Shown: positions 26,409 to 35,045, counted from the first letter of the stretch. The stretch: DNA of 64,000 nt from Bdellovibrio sp047344985 (GCF_047344985.1 NZ_CP178861.1:1-64000), one strand, 5' to 3'. Notes: generated by a model not told the origin, from the letters alone. A program made the numbers and translations.

Positions 26409-27270
26409 CCTCTAAGAATTTTTCAATTTTTAAATTCGTGTAGTCAGGAAAATCAAGTTGGGTGCAATGAGAGCCATACGGCACAAGCACAAATTCGGAA
26501 TGTTTGATGGCTTCTTTAAAGTGATATTGAAAGCGAATCGGCGTCACCATGTCTTTTTCGCCAGAAATAATCAGCGCAGGCACGCGGATTTTTTCAAGCA
26601 CGGACTCGCCGTTATACTCCATCAAAACTTCAAACAATGTTAAAAACACTTGCAAATTCAGTCGCGCCACACCTCGCATATAGACTTCGATGTCTTTGAT
26701 GTGAGTCACGCGAAGATTAAATCCTCCCGCAAGGGCTGCAAGGTACACGGCCATCGGATTATCAACAGCCATTTTCCACAGAGTGTTCCACATATTGGGT
26801 TGGCTTTGATATTGGCCTTTAACGAAATAAAAAAACGGCTCAACAACATCAAGACCGAACATGCCTTTGATCGGATTGCGAGCAAAGCCGTTGATGAAAA
26901 TCATCGAGTGAAAAAGTTCGGGATGGTTGTCGTAGATTTTTAAAATGATCGGCGCCCCGAAACTGTGACCTGCAAAATGTGCTTTTTTAATTTTCAAATG
27001 TTTCGCAAGAAGCACGACATCTTTTGCCAGAGCCTCCATCGTTAGCTGGCTCATATCAACAACAGGATTGCTGCGTTGATGTCCGCGCAGATCAAACGTG
27101 ATGACTTTGTAGTGCTTGGAAAAATATTCGACCTGATGGTGCCAGTGATTCATGATGCAGGCGATACCGTAAACCAAAATCAAAGGCTCACCTTCGCCGC
27201 GCACTTCGTAGTAAATCGGAGTGCCGTCGAAGCTTTCAAAGGTGCCCGTCTCTTTTGGTGTGATCTCCAT
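26386..27270 (-). CDS. Alpha/beta hydrolase
   Basis: 294 residues with the alpha/beta-hydrolase fold: LILVYGIACIMNHW (oxyanion loop), FDLRGHQRS, the nucleophile elbow GHSFGAP with Ser at about 108, an acidic residue region (ISGEKDMVTPI) and a late His (YGSHCTQLDFP). No export signal. The substrate cannot be told; esterase or haloperoxidase-like enzymes share this pattern. An AAGGA site lies before the ATG, 10 bases after the FHA gene. Confidence 0.87.
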   Translation of the reverse strand: MEITPKETGTFESFDGTPIYYEVRGEGEPLILVYGIACIMNHWHHQVEYFSKHYKVITFDLRGHQRSNPVVDMSQLTMEALAKDVVLLAKHLKIKKAHFAGHSFGAPIILKIYDNHPELFHSMIFINGFARNPIKGMFGLDVVEPFFYFVKGQYQSQPNMWNTLWKMAVDNPMAVYLAALAGGFNLRVTHIKDIEVYMRGVARLNLQVFLTLFEVLMEYNGESVLEKIRVPALIISGEKDMVTPIRFQYHFKEAIKHSEFVLVPYGSHCTQLDFPDYTNLKIEKFLEDVRNGKV

Positions 27271-27280
27271 GCTGTCCTTC

Positions 27281-27970
27281 TTACAAGTAGGTGACTTTAA
27301 TCAGGGTATTTCCCAAAGAAATCAAGTCGCCATCTTTAAGCATTTCGGCATCTATGGACTTATTGTTAAGAGTCACTCGTCCAGGAGCTTTAATTTTAAT
27401 TTGCACCATGCCTGGACCTGGGTGAAGTTCGAAGGCCTCTTTCGGGGCTTCCTCATCTAAAAGCTCGATATCTAACGAGTCAGCACCGGCTCGGCGCGGG
27501 CCATAGCCTAAAATAATTTCCTCATCCGTCTGAATACCTTGGATGAATGTGAGCTTTAAGGAGGGGCTAAAGCTTTGCAAAACCGCGGGCTTTTTGATCT
27601 TGGGATTTTCCAATGCCTGCAGCTTGTCTTTGAGAATGCTGCGCCAAGTTATAAGGCGGCTAAAGTCGATTGCGAGTTCTTCTTCAACGGTCACGACTTT
27701 AAACTGAGTGCGTCCGACCTCAAAGATAACCCCTGATAATAACGCGACTTTTTTTACACGGCGGCCTGCAATGTGGATCCCGTTGGAAGAGTCCAAATCC
27801 TGCAAAACAAACTGCCCTTTGCCATCTAATGCGAACTGAGCATGGGTGCTTGAAACCTTGGGGTCTTTAATAATGATGTCAGCCTTGGTGCGGCCAATGG
27901 TAATCCCCTCTTCAACTTTGAAGCGAGAACCTTCGTTGGGACCGTCCACTATCTCAATAAATGTGACCAT
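27281..27970 (-). CDS. FHA-domain protein
   Basis: 229 residues. The N-terminal forkhead-associated domain (about 1-95) has the phosphothreonine-binding residues in IGRTKADI, KVSSTHAQF and DSSNGIHI. The C-terminal part (about 150-229) again ends in an FHA-like strand pattern (VTLNNKSIDAEMLKDGDLISLGN), though without the key motif. It probably reads Ser/Thr kinase signals. It is the first gene of the FHA-hydrolase-DUF3095 group and is transcribed away from rpsF. Confidence 0.87.
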   Translation of the reverse strand: MVTFIEIVDGPNEGSRFKVEEGITIGRTKADIIIKDPKVSSTHAQFALDGKGQFVLQDLDSSNGIHIAGRRVKKVALLSGVIFEVGRTQFKVVTVEEELAIDFSRLITWRSILKDKLQALENPKIKKPAVLQSFSPSLKLTFIQGIQTDEEIILGYGPRRAGADSLDIELLDEEAPKEAFELHPGPGMVQIKIKAPGRVTLNNKSIDAEMLKDGDLISLGNTLIKVTYL

Positions 27971-28117
27971 TTACACATTCTAGGACTGGTTTCTTAGGGA
28001 TTCAAATGCCTAATCCTTGTGCTTGGGCCTAAGGCGTGCTAAACCCGTTAAACATTTTAAAAGTCATCCTTGCTCCCGCTCACTATGGTGGGGGCTTTAA
28101 CCGAAAGGATATAGTCA

Positions 28118-28582
28118 ATGGAACTATCTAAAACGACTGCAAAGAAGCCATACGAAGTTGTGGTTCTTATGCACCCAGATGCAACTCTTGAAGATCAAAA
28201 AGAGTTGTTCAAAAAGAACAAAGCGACAATTGAATCTTACAAAGGTTCTATCAACTCTTTGGAAACTTGGGGCAAAAGAACTCTTGCAACTCCAATTGGT
28301 AAATTGAAAAAAGCGATCTACTTCCACTCTACGTTTGAAGCAGACACGCAAGCGATTGCTGAGCTTGAGCGTACTATGCGCATCAACGACAAAGTTCTTC
28401 GCTTCATGCACACTCGTCTTGACGAGCGTGTTTCTTTGGCAAAATTCATGGAAGGCTTCAAAAAAGGTCTTTCTGAATCTGCTGCTCGTGAAAAAGAACG
28501 TGAAGCAAAAATGGCTGCTCGTAAAGCCGCTTTTGCCGCTGCGAAAGCAGAGCGTTCTGAGCGTTTTGATAAAGGCGAATAA
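28118..28582 (+). CDS. rpsF: 30S ribosomal protein S6
   Basis: Small-subunit protein that pairs with S18 on the platform. 154 residues, longer than the usual 95-135 because of a Lys/Ala/Glu-rich C-terminal tail (from about 125). The core has YEVVVLMHPD, WGKRTLATPIGK and VLRFMHTRLDE. A GAAAGGA ribosome binding site precedes the ATG. The usual partner gene rpsR is absent between rpsF and rplI here. Confidence 0.93.
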   Translation: MELSKTTAKKPYEVVVLMHPDATLEDQKELFKKNKATIESYKGSINSLETWGKRTLATPIGKLKKAIYFHSTFEADTQAIAELERTMRINDKVLRFMHTRLDERVSLAKFMEGFKKGLSESAAREKEREAKMAARKAAFAAAKAERSERFDKGE

Positions 28583-28597
28583 TTAAGAGCGTAAGCC

Positions 28598-29488
28598 ATG
28601 AAGAAGACCGCGACTACGCAGAAATTCATCACAATTTCATCTCTCTCGATTTTGTTGTCGATGATGACTGTTGTTCTGGGAGCGCCTCTTCTTCGTGTAT
28701 TACGTAAAGCCTACGGTCCCCTCGCCTTTTGGATTTTGGGACTGTTGGTAACAGGAGCAGCGTGGCTCCTGAACGCACAACCTCTGGCACTTTTCTTAGG
28801 CTCTGTTTGGATGACTTTAGGGGCTTACATGGAGATGGAGCAAAGAGGACTTGGGTGGTGGATTTCGGGACTTTTGAGCGTCGCCGCAGGTTCTTTGGCT
28901 ACAGGCCTTGGACTTTTTGGAGCGTTTAAGAAAAACGGAATCAACACGTACGCTGAAGTCCAAGGTTTGGCGGAGAAATTTGCACAGCAAGTTCAGACAA
29001 TGAATCCGACTGTGAAACTGGATCCGGCGATTTTGGTACAGCAAGTTCCATCAGCCGTCGTCATAGTTCTTATTGTGACGTTAGGTGTGGGATTGATTTT
29101 TGAGAGAAGGGTTTTTTCATGGCTCAATTTGCCCCGTGAGAAAATTGCCTCTCAGCTCAAGTTGTTAGAATATCGTGTTCCAGATTACGTGATTTGGGTT
29201 GCGATGACTGCCTTCCTTCTAACAATGGTGAGTTTTGGCGGTAAGGCCACGGCCATCCTGGCAGTAAATATTGTGAACGTTTGTATCGTTCTCTATTTCT
29301 TTCAAGGGCTGGCAGTGTTGGAGGTATTTCTGAATTCGATAAGAGCCGGTGTGTTCACTCGAGTTTTGACGTACATAATCTTGGTCGGCCAAATGCTGCT
29401 TATTTTAAGTGTCGTTGGTTTGATCGATTACTGGGTTGATTTCAGAGGGCGCATCCGCAGGATGAATAAGCCAGCTGAGAACAACTGA
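28598..29488 (+). CDS. DUF2232 membrane protein
   Basis: 296 residues with about seven to eight hydrophobic segments and no catalytic motif seen. It resembles the YybS/DUF2232 family, which is often found between ribosomal genes rpsF/rpsR and rplI, as here. The role is unknown. It starts 15 bases after rpsF and ends 12 bases before rplI, so it is in the same operon. Confidence 0.82.
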   Translation: MKKTATTQKFITISSLSILLSMMTVVLGAPLLRVLRKAYGPLAFWILGLLVTGAAWLLNAQPLALFLGSVWMTLGAYMEMEQRGLGWWISGLLSVAAGSLATGLGLFGAFKKNGINTYAEVQGLAEKFAQQVQTMNPTVKLDPAILVQQVPSAVVIVLIVTLGVGLIFERRVFSWLNLPREKIASQLKLLEYRVPDYVIWVAMTAFLLTMVSFGGKATAILAVNIVNVCIVLYFFQGLAVLEVFLNSIRAGVFTRVLTYIILVGQMLLILSVVGLIDYWVDFRGRIRRMNKPAENN

Positions 29489-29500
29489 AATGGAGATCAC

Positions 29501-29944
29501 ATGAAAGTTATTCTTCAAAAAGATGTTAAAGATGTAGGTCGTGTTGGTGAGTTGGTGAACGTTTCTGAAGGTTTCGCGAGAAACTTCTTGTTCCCACGCA
29601 AACTAGCGGCTGAGGCTACTGAAAAACGCGTAAAAGAATACGAACACTTGAAGCGCGTTGCTGAAACTAAAAAGAAAAAAGCATTGGCAGAGCGCCAAGA
29701 GCTTTTGAACAAAATCAATGGCACAACTGTGACATTCAAGTTGGCTGCAGGTGAAACTGACAAACTTTTCGGTACTGTTACTACAACAGATATCTCTAAA
29801 GAATTGCAAAAGATGGGTCACTCTGTAGACCGTCGTGATATTCACCTTGAAGAGCCAATCAAGGTTTTGGGTCAGCACAAAGCAGTAGTTCGCTACGCAG
29901 AAGGTATGGAAGCAAAAATCCAAATCTCTGTAGAGCGCGCTTAA
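29501..29944 (+). CDS. rplI: 50S ribosomal protein L9
   Basis: 147 residues with the L9 signature GEVVNVSEGFARNFLFPRKLA-type block (here GELVNVSEG then FARNFLFPRK), the long connecting helix and the C-terminal domain (KLFGTVTTTDI; DRRDIHLEEPIKVLGQH). Normal length. GGAG lies before the ATG. It is the last gene of the operon and is followed by GC-rich hairpins and a terminator. Confidence 0.96.
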   Translation: MKVILQKDVKDVGRVGELVNVSEGFARNFLFPRKLAAEATEKRVKEYEHLKRVAETKKKKALAERQELLNKINGTTVTFKLAAGETDKLFGTVTTTDISKELQKMGHSVDRRDIHLEEPIKVLGQHKAVVRYAEGMEAKIQISVERA

Positions 29945-29945
29945 G

Positions 29946-29983
29946 GCGACGGGAGTCGCAGGAGGCTGAAGCGCCGCTGGCGC
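29946..29983 (+). other. GC-rich paired hairpins in the rplI 3' UTR
   Basis: GCGAC/GTCGC (29946-29950, 29955-29959, GGGA loop) and GCGCC/GGCGC (29971-29975, 29979-29983, GCT loop). The stretch is far more GC-rich than its surroundings. Purpose unknown; the true terminator is downstream. Confidence 0.45.
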
Positions 29984-30026
29984 GGAAGCTGGACTGAGCT
30001 CTAACATTATTAAGAGAAAAATTCTC

Positions 30027-30060
30027 AAAAGGGACTCTGCAAAGAGTCCCTTTTCTTTTT
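30027..30060 (+). terminator. Intrinsic terminator after rplI
   Basis: AAAAGGGACTC 30027-30037 and GAGTCCCTTTT 30044-30054 form an 11-bp stem with a TGCAAA loop, then CTTTTT. Confidence 0.88.
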
Positions 30061-30156
30061 CGATGTCCTTCGCACTCCACTGCAAAATCTTAAATGAAAT
30101 TAAATTCGATCTATAAGCTTTTGTTATATTAAATATTTGAAAATTTGTATTGCCCT

Positions 30157-30169
30157 GGTTCCATTTTGG
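30157..30169 (+). repeat. GGTWCCATTTTGG element, copy 2
   Basis: GGTTCCATTTTGG, one mismatch from the copy before the subtilisin-like gene (23505-23517) and at a similar distance from the start codon. The DNA upstream (about 30100-30145) is AT-rich and may hold the promoter. Confidence 0.4.
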
Positions 30170-30200
30170 GTGTTTAAGAACTGCACCTTGGAGGGGCGCT

Positions 30201-31052
30201 ATGAAACTTAATATTCTTTTTAAAGCAGCGGTGGCAGCGGGACTTTTGGGATCTCTTGTTGCTTGTTCGCCTGCTAAGCAAAATGCGGTAAATCTTGGTG
30301 CTGACAGCTCATCTATCATTGGCGGTGTGACTGTTGATGCTAAAGATCCAATCGCAAAATCCACTGTAGCGATCGTAGCGTCTGTAAAGACAGCGGATGG
30401 TCAAGAAGGTCAATTCATCTGCACAGGTTCTCTTTTGACTGAGAACGTAGTTTTGACTGCAGGTCACTGCGTTCCTGAAGTGGGCGCTGAATACAAAGAA
30501 GTAGTTCTTTATGTTATCTTCAACACAGATCTAAGAAAAATGGGTCGCGCGGACATCCGCCTTGTTGTTGATTCTGTGATCCACACTGATTACGGCAAAA
30601 CAGGTTCTGAAGGCGAAGACGCTCATGACCTTGCGTTGATCAAATTCGCAGGCGCAATGGCTCCTGGTTACACTGTAGCTAAATTCCTTGATGACGAAAC
30701 ATTGTTGAAGCCAGGTACAAAAGTAACTTTGGCTGGTTACGGTTTGATCGAAACAGATGGCGTGAATACAAAATCTGACGACCGTCTTCGTAAAGTAGAC
30801 GTAGAAGTTGTTGAAGAATTCGGTAAACACGAAATCCTTCTTGATCAAACTAAAGGTAAAGGTGCTTGCCACGGTGACTCTGGTGGACCTGCGTTCCTTG
30901 AAGTGAATGGCACTCAATATGTTTGGGGTGTTACTAGCCGCGGTGCTGGTAAAGACGGAAAAGACGATTGCTCTCTAGTGAGCGTTTACACAAAAGTAAA
31001 ATCTGAATCTCAATTCGTGCAAGACGGTTTGAAAAAGCTTTCTGCAAAATAG
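30201..31052 (+). CDS. Trypsin-like serine protease lipoprotein (S1)
   Basis: 283 residues. The signal ends in lipobox LVAC (Cys22). A zymogen-type IIGG lies at 39-42, with catalytic His89 (LTAGHC), Asp143 (AHDLALIKF) and Ser227 (GACHGDSGGPAF). The protein is therefore predicted to be membrane-anchored and activated by cleavage before Ile39. The ATG at 30201 follows GGAGGGG. It lies between two strong terminators and is monocistronic. An anchored or released protease acting on envelope or prey proteins is plausible. Confidence 0.93.
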   Translation: MKLNILFKAAVAAGLLGSLVACSPAKQNAVNLGADSSSIIGGVTVDAKDPIAKSTVAIVASVKTADGQEGQFICTGSLLTENVVLTAGHCVPEVGAEYKEVVLYVIFNTDLRKMGRADIRLVVDSVIHTDYGKTGSEGEDAHDLALIKFAGAMAPGYTVAKFLDDETLLKPGTKVTLAGYGLIETDGVNTKSDDRLRKVDVEVVEEFGKHEILLDQTKGKGACHGDSGGPAFLEVNGTQYVWGVTSRGAGKDGKDDCSLVSVYTKVKSESQFVQDGLKKLSAK

Positions 31053-31077
31053 TAGAAACTGAAAATTCAAAACGAAG

Positions 31078-31110
31078 AAAGGGTCCTTGTGAAGGGCCCT
31101 TTTTTTATTG
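31078..31110 (+). terminator. Intrinsic terminator after trypsin-like gene
   Basis: AAAGGGTCC and GGGCCCTTT form a 9-bp stem (one T-G pair) around TTGTGAA, followed by seven T. Confidence 0.83.
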
Positions 31111-31116
31111 TCGCAC

Positions 31117-31311
31117 TTAAGCGCTCATTTCGGTCTGCATTTCAAGAAAAACGATTTGAAGGTATTCAGCCATGACCTCGCGAAGCTCATCAATGGTGAG
31201 CGTCTCAGGGCTTTTTCCGTACTTCTCAAGTAAGGCGTTAAATTCTCTTTCAACAGGATCCTGGGGCAGTCCAGTTGCCGCGATCACTGTCTTTGCTAAA
31301 GTCTCTCCCAT
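31117..31311 (-). CDS. Small acidic protein of unknown function (64 residues)
   Basis: Predicted all-helical, acidic, without signal or membrane segment; includes ALLEKYGKSPETLTIDELREVM. A good GGAGG lies six bases before the ATG, which supports it as a real gene. I do not recognise the family. The 115 bases upstream hold no gene, only an AAGGTCCAGGTCCCC motif at 31410-31424. Confidence 0.65.
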   Translation of the reverse strand: MGETLAKTVIAATGLPQDPVEREFNALLEKYGKSPETLTIDELREVMAEYLQIVFLEMQTEMSA

Positions 31312-31409
31312 GATCAGCCTCCATGCTTAACAAGGGTCTCGCTTTTTAAGACATCCCCAGTCCATCAAGAGGTTAAAAGGAACTCAACCCTAAACCCGCA
31401 ATCAAGTCT

Positions 31410-31424
31410 AAGGTCCAGGTCCCC
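31410..31424 (-). repeat. AAGGTCYAGGTC motif, copy 1
   Basis: AAGGTCCAGGTCCCC just past the SDR stop codon. Related sequences occur at 48603-48614 (opposite orientation) and 52091-52104, all outside genes. Confidence 0.4.
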
Positions 31425-31426
31425 TT

Positions 31427-32353
31427 TTAGCGGCGGCGGTGAGAGTAATCCTTCGACCAGTTTTTAGCGTTAGGAAGAAGCCAATAAAGGATCGGCAAAA
31501 GAACTCTGCGCGGAAGCAGGCGTCGGAAATAATAGAACAACACCGCATCTAAAGTTGCCGGGTGCCATAGAGGCGGATTTTCTTTCTTCATCACTTTCAC
31601 AACTTGTTTGGCGATCTTTTCTGGCGTTGTGAGCGAAAGATTCATCATGCGCTCCACAAACGGAGTCATGTTCTTATAAAAATCACTATAGGGTCCGCTC
31701 CAGTTGCGAGTCGGATCAGATAGTTCCGTGTGATAAACGTTTCTAAAAGAATTGCTGTGAATGAAACCAGGCTGAACAAGTGTGATTGTCACACCGAAGG
31801 GACGAGTCTCATACCACAACGCTTCGCTCGCGCCTTCCAGAGCATATTTCGATGCGGAATAAGAAGCCATTGTCGGCATCGCAAGCATTCCGCTCACTGA
31901 AGAGATATTGATGATCTTTCCACGGCCGGTATCGCGCATGTGTGGTAGGGCTAGACGAATCATTCCCATGGGACCGAAATAATTCGTCGCCATTTGCAGC
32001 TCTTCATCTTTTTCAGTCATATGTTCAACGACGGAGCGATAAGAAACGCCGGCATTGTTGATAAGAATATCGACACCACCCCAAATTTTTTTGATTTCAT
32101 TATAAAGACGAATGCGATCGGCTTCAGAAGTGACATCCAAAGGACGAACGATGAAGCGTTCGTTATCTAAAAAATAATTGCGAACTTTATCAAGGCTCTT
32201 TTCACGAGCGGTCACGACAACACGGTACTCTGTGTGTTCATACAAAAGTTTTGCGAGAGCTAAACCAATACCTGAGGAACAGCCTGTGACTAAAACCACA
32301 GGTTGAAAGTTTTGAGCTTTTTTACGTTTGAACAAATAAAGTAAGGGCTTCAT
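31427..32353 (-). CDS. Short-chain dehydrogenase/reductase
   Basis: 308 residues of the SDR superfamily: NAD(P)-binding TGCSSGIG (about 24-31), LINNAGVSYRS, catalytic Ser in NISSVSG and YSASK (Tyr/Lys). The C-terminus has an extra hydrophobic region (LFYYFRRLLPRRVLLPILYWLLP), as in membrane-associated SDRs acting on lipid-like substrates. It starts 14 bases after the dnaB stop. The substrate is unknown. Confidence 0.9.
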   Translation of the reverse strand: MKPLLYLFKRKKAQNFQPVVLVTGCSSGIGLALAKLLYEHTEYRVVVTAREKSLDKVRNYFLDNERFIVRPLDVTSEADRIRLYNEIKKIWGGVDILINNAGVSYRSVVEHMTEKDEELQMATNYFGPMGMIRLALPHMRDTGRGKIINISSVSGMLAMPTMASYSASKYALEGASEALWYETRPFGVTITLVQPGFIHSNSFRNVYHTELSDPTRNWSGPYSDFYKNMTPFVERMMNLSLTTPEKIAKQVVKVMKKENPPLWHPATLDAVLFYYFRRLLPRRVLLPILYWLLPNAKNWSKDYSHRRR

Positions 32354-32367
32354 AGAAGCCCATTATC

Positions 32368-33786
32368 TTAAACTGGAGCGCCAGGTGCAAAGTTTTTAGG
32401 TCTGCCGCCAGGCATTGGAGGTGGGGCCTGAGGAGGAGGCATAATTTGACTCGGTCCTGATGGCTCCGGATCGGCATCACGGAATCTATTGTACTGAGCA
32501 TCGAAGCGCATTTTCACTGGTCCCGTAGCACCGTTACGCTGTTTACCCACGATCACTTCCGCGTGACCTTGTTTGTCTGGATTTTCTTTGTCGTAGTAGT
32601 CATCACGATAAAGCATCATGATAACGTCGGCATCTTGCTCGATCGATCCCGACTCACGCAGATCTGAAAGCATTGGTTTCTTCTCTGTACGACCCTCAAC
32701 ACCACGGTTGAGCTGCGCCAGAGCAATGACAGGGATTTGCAACTCCTTGGCAATGGCCTTCAAAGATTTAGAAATCTCCGCAACCTCTTGCTCACGGGAA
32801 CTCATTTTCTGTTTCATACTCATGAGCTGCAAGTAGTCGATCATGATGAGATCAAGACCGTGTTCAGCTTTCAGACGACGCGCACGAGAGCGAATCTCAA
32901 ACGGCGAAACACCTGGAGTGTCATCAATGAAGATAGACGCTTCACTCAGTGCACTGGCTGCATTGATCAATTTCGGCCATGCCGAATCTTGAATGCGACC
33001 GTTACGGATTTCGCTCATGCTCACTTTGGATTCCGCAGAAAGCATACGCATCATCATCGACTCTTTACCCATCTCAAGAGAGAAGTAGGCGACTGTCTTC
33101 TTCAAACGAAGTGCGACGTGTTGGCAGATGTTTAGAGAGAACGCTGTTTTACCCATCGATGGACGAGCGGCGATGATCGTCATCTCACCTGGGTGAAGAC
33201 CGGCCGTCATCTCATCAAGTTTTTTAAAGCCTGTCGCAAGACCTGTGATTTCGGCTTTGTTTTTATAAAGCTCTTCAATCTTTTGGATGGAAGCCTTAAC
33301 GATTTCCATTGAGCCCACAAGACCTGTCGCTGTTTTATTTTCGCCGATTTTAAAGATCGCACTTTCCGCTTGATCCACGAAAGACTCAACGTCGACGAAA
33401 TCTTGGTCGTAAGCTTTTTCGATCAACTGGCTATTGATGGCGATCAAACGACGCAAAGTCGCTTTGTCTTTCACGATTTTTGCGTGCGTCGTGATGTTCG
33501 CAGCAGAAATCGTTTTATCAAGAAGACTGATAAGATACTCAGGTCCGCCGACAACATCCATGGAGCCTTCGCCCTGAAGAACGTTGGTCACCGTGATGAT
33601 ATCAATCGGTTGGCTTTTGCTGTGAAGCTCTTTAATGGCGTTATAAATCTTTTGATGAGCTGGTTTATAGAAATCATCGGCCATGAGCATATCGCCCACT
33701 TGATCGAGTGCTTCTCTATCCAGCATCAGACCGCCCAGAATGGACTGTTCGGCCTCAAGATTTTGAGGTGGAATTCGCGTACTCAT
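32368..33786 (-). CDS. dnaB: Replicative DNA helicase
   Basis: Hexameric helicase driving the replication fork. 472 residues: N-terminal domain (about 1-105), linker, and RecA-type motor with Walker A ARPSMGKTA (about 207-215), IFIDDTPG, LIMIDYLQLM, and the arginine-finger region. The C-terminus is Pro-rich (PPPQAPPPMPGG). No intein is present. The ATG is preceded by AGGGG. In many bacteria dnaB neighbours rpsF/rplI; here it is about 2.4 kb from them and on the opposite strand. Confidence 0.97.
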   Translation of the reverse strand: MSTRIPPQNLEAEQSILGGLMLDREALDQVGDMLMADDFYKPAHQKIYNAIKELHSKSQPIDIITVTNVLQGEGSMDVVGGPEYLISLLDKTISAANITTHAKIVKDKATLRRLIAINSQLIEKAYDQDFVDVESFVDQAESAIFKIGENKTATGLVGSMEIVKASIQKIEELYKNKAEITGLATGFKKLDEMTAGLHPGEMTIIAARPSMGKTAFSLNICQHVALRLKKTVAYFSLEMGKESMMMRMLSAESKVSMSEIRNGRIQDSAWPKLINAASALSEASIFIDDTPGVSPFEIRSRARRLKAEHGLDLIMIDYLQLMSMKQKMSSREQEVAEISKSLKAIAKELQIPVIALAQLNRGVEGRTEKKPMLSDLRESGSIEQDADVIMMLYRDDYYDKENPDKQGHAEVIVGKQRNGATGPVKMRFDAQYNRFRDADPEPSGPSQIMPPPQAPPPMPGGRPKNFAPGAPV

Positions 33787-33822
33787 TGAACCCCTCTAGA
33801 GTAACGAAATTAATCAAATATC

Positions 33823-33873
33823 AAAAAAAATTGCGGGCCTATGACAGAGATGGTGGTTCAAATGGTGGCCCGC
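33823..33873 (-). terminator. Intrinsic terminator after Fis-like gene
   Basis: On the minus strand GCGGGCC (33873-33867) pairs with GGCCCGC (33839-33833) around a long loop and is followed by AA and eight T, between the Fis-like gene and dnaB. Confidence 0.65.
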
Positions 33874-33896
33874 TGAAGTAACTTCTAAATGAAGTC

Positions 33897-34196
33897 TTAG
33901 TTCAATTTCTTTACGCGAATCTTGTAGTTGTCAATTTTCTTCTTAAGAGTGTTGCGATTGATGCCAAGCATTTGCGCCGTTTTCACTTGATTGCCGTTAT
34001 AGGCGCGCAAAGCTAGCTCTAAAAGAGGTTTTTCTACTTGTTCAATAACGACGTTATATAGACCATTCAACTCAACTTGCGCTTCTTTTTGTTGTGCAAA
34101 GAGAACTTCTAGTTTGCTCTTTACAAGCTTCTCCAAGCTTACAGACTGAAGGTTGGCGACAAAAAGATTATCAGAACTGTTTAGGTTCGGCGTCAT
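33897..34196 (-). CDS. Fis-family DNA-binding protein
   Basis: 99 residues; the C-terminal helix-turn-helix ALRAYNGNQVKTAQMLGINRNTLKKKIDNY-type sequence (from about residue 64) is the Fis/NtrC-type DNA-binding domain. The N-terminal half is helical, as in Fis dimers. Expected to be a nucleoid-associated or regulatory protein. It sits alone between two terminator-like hairpins, so it is likely its own transcription unit. GGAG lies before the ATG. Targets unknown. Confidence 0.88.
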   Translation of the reverse strand: MTPNLNSSDNLFVANLQSVSLEKLVKSKLEVLFAQQKEAQVELNGLYNVVIEQVEKPLLELALRAYNGNQVKTAQMLGINRNTLKKKIDNYKIRVKKLN

Positions 34197-34242
34197 GGAA
34201 CTCCCTAAATTGTCAGCTTAATGTTTTGGAGGCTCTACTAAC

Positions 34243-34302
34243 AAAGCGGTTTCATAAATACCAATGATTTAATTTTTCACATGGTACTTATCAAACCGCT
34301 TT
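34243..34302. terminator. Long imperfect hairpin between queE and the Fis-like gene
   Basis: Arms 34243-34266 and 34280-34302 pair at about 20 of 23 positions (AAAGCGGTTT with AAACCGCTTT, then ATAA-TACC blocks). It follows queE by 11 bases on the minus strand, but the trailing T-tract is weak there (CTTTGTTAG). It may act as a terminator or as part of the Fis-like gene's leader. Confidence 0.5.
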
Positions 34303-34313
34303 TTGAAGTAGAC

Positions 34314-34952
34314 CTATACTCCGCGTGTTTCGGAAGACCAAATATACTTATGCAGTTGCAATTGCAACCTTGCAGATGAATTTTTTTGCAAAATTTTTTC
34401 TGCCAACCAGCGTTCAGACACTTGGCCGTATGATGGGCTGTATAAAACCACAAATTTTTCAAATAAATTATGTTGACGACAGAATTCTTCGGACCATTCA
34501 AAGTCTTTTTCAGAACAGATCACAAACTTGTATTCCGTGCTGGGAGTGGAAAAGCCGATGTTCTCCATGAGAAAAGAATTTGCGGCACCACTGTCAGGAG
34601 TTTTCACATCCAAAATAATTTTTACGCGCGGATCAACGTGTTCCACACTTTTTGATCCACTTGTTTCTAAAGAAACTTTGTAACCTTGATCACACAAAGT
34701 GTTCATCAACGTGTGAACTTCTTTTTGTAAAAGAGGTTCACCACCTGTGACGCAAACATAAGGAGCTTTGTGTTTGGCGACTTCTTGCAAAATATTTTCA
34801 AGGGCCTGCATTTCGCCTTCATAGTAAGAGTATTTTGTGTCGCAGTAAGTGCAGCGCAGATTGCAGGCCGTTAGACGCACGAAAACCGTGGGATTCCCCA
34901 CATAAGTCGTTTCGCCTTGGATACTATAGAAAATCTCATTTATTTTAAGCAT
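34314..34952 (-). CDS. queE: 7-carboxy-7-deazaguanine synthase (radical SAM)
   Basis: Radical SAM enzyme of queuosine/7-deazapurine synthesis that contracts the CPH4 ring. 212 residues with the N-terminal IFYSIQGETTYVGNPTVFVRL, the Fe-S motif C30-X3-C34-X2-C37 (CNLRCTYC) and VTGGEPLLQ. The size is typical. No other queuosine gene is in the window. It diverges from ftsK across 93 bases. Confidence 0.92.
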   Translation of the reverse strand: MLKINEIFYSIQGETTYVGNPTVFVRLTACNLRCTYCDTKYSYYEGEMQALENILQEVAKHKAPYVCVTGGEPLLQKEVHTLMNTLCDQGYKVSLETSGSKSVEHVDPRVKIILDVKTPDSGAANSFLMENIGFSTPSTEYKFVICSEKDFEWSEEFCRQHNLFEKFVVLYSPSYGQVSERWLAEKILQKNSSARLQLQLHKYIWSSETRGV

Positions 34953-35045
34953 ATAGAGTGATTGATGTGTGCTCCCTCACAGGTCCTAAGTCAAGGAACG
35001 CTTCATAAGCATGACTAACTCAGCGGAATTTCGTAAATTTTTTAA

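Noticed and set aside
29603..30364. 253-codon minus-strand frame across rplI and its terminator
   Set aside because: Runs through a ribosomal protein gene and an intrinsic terminator; no recognisable domains.
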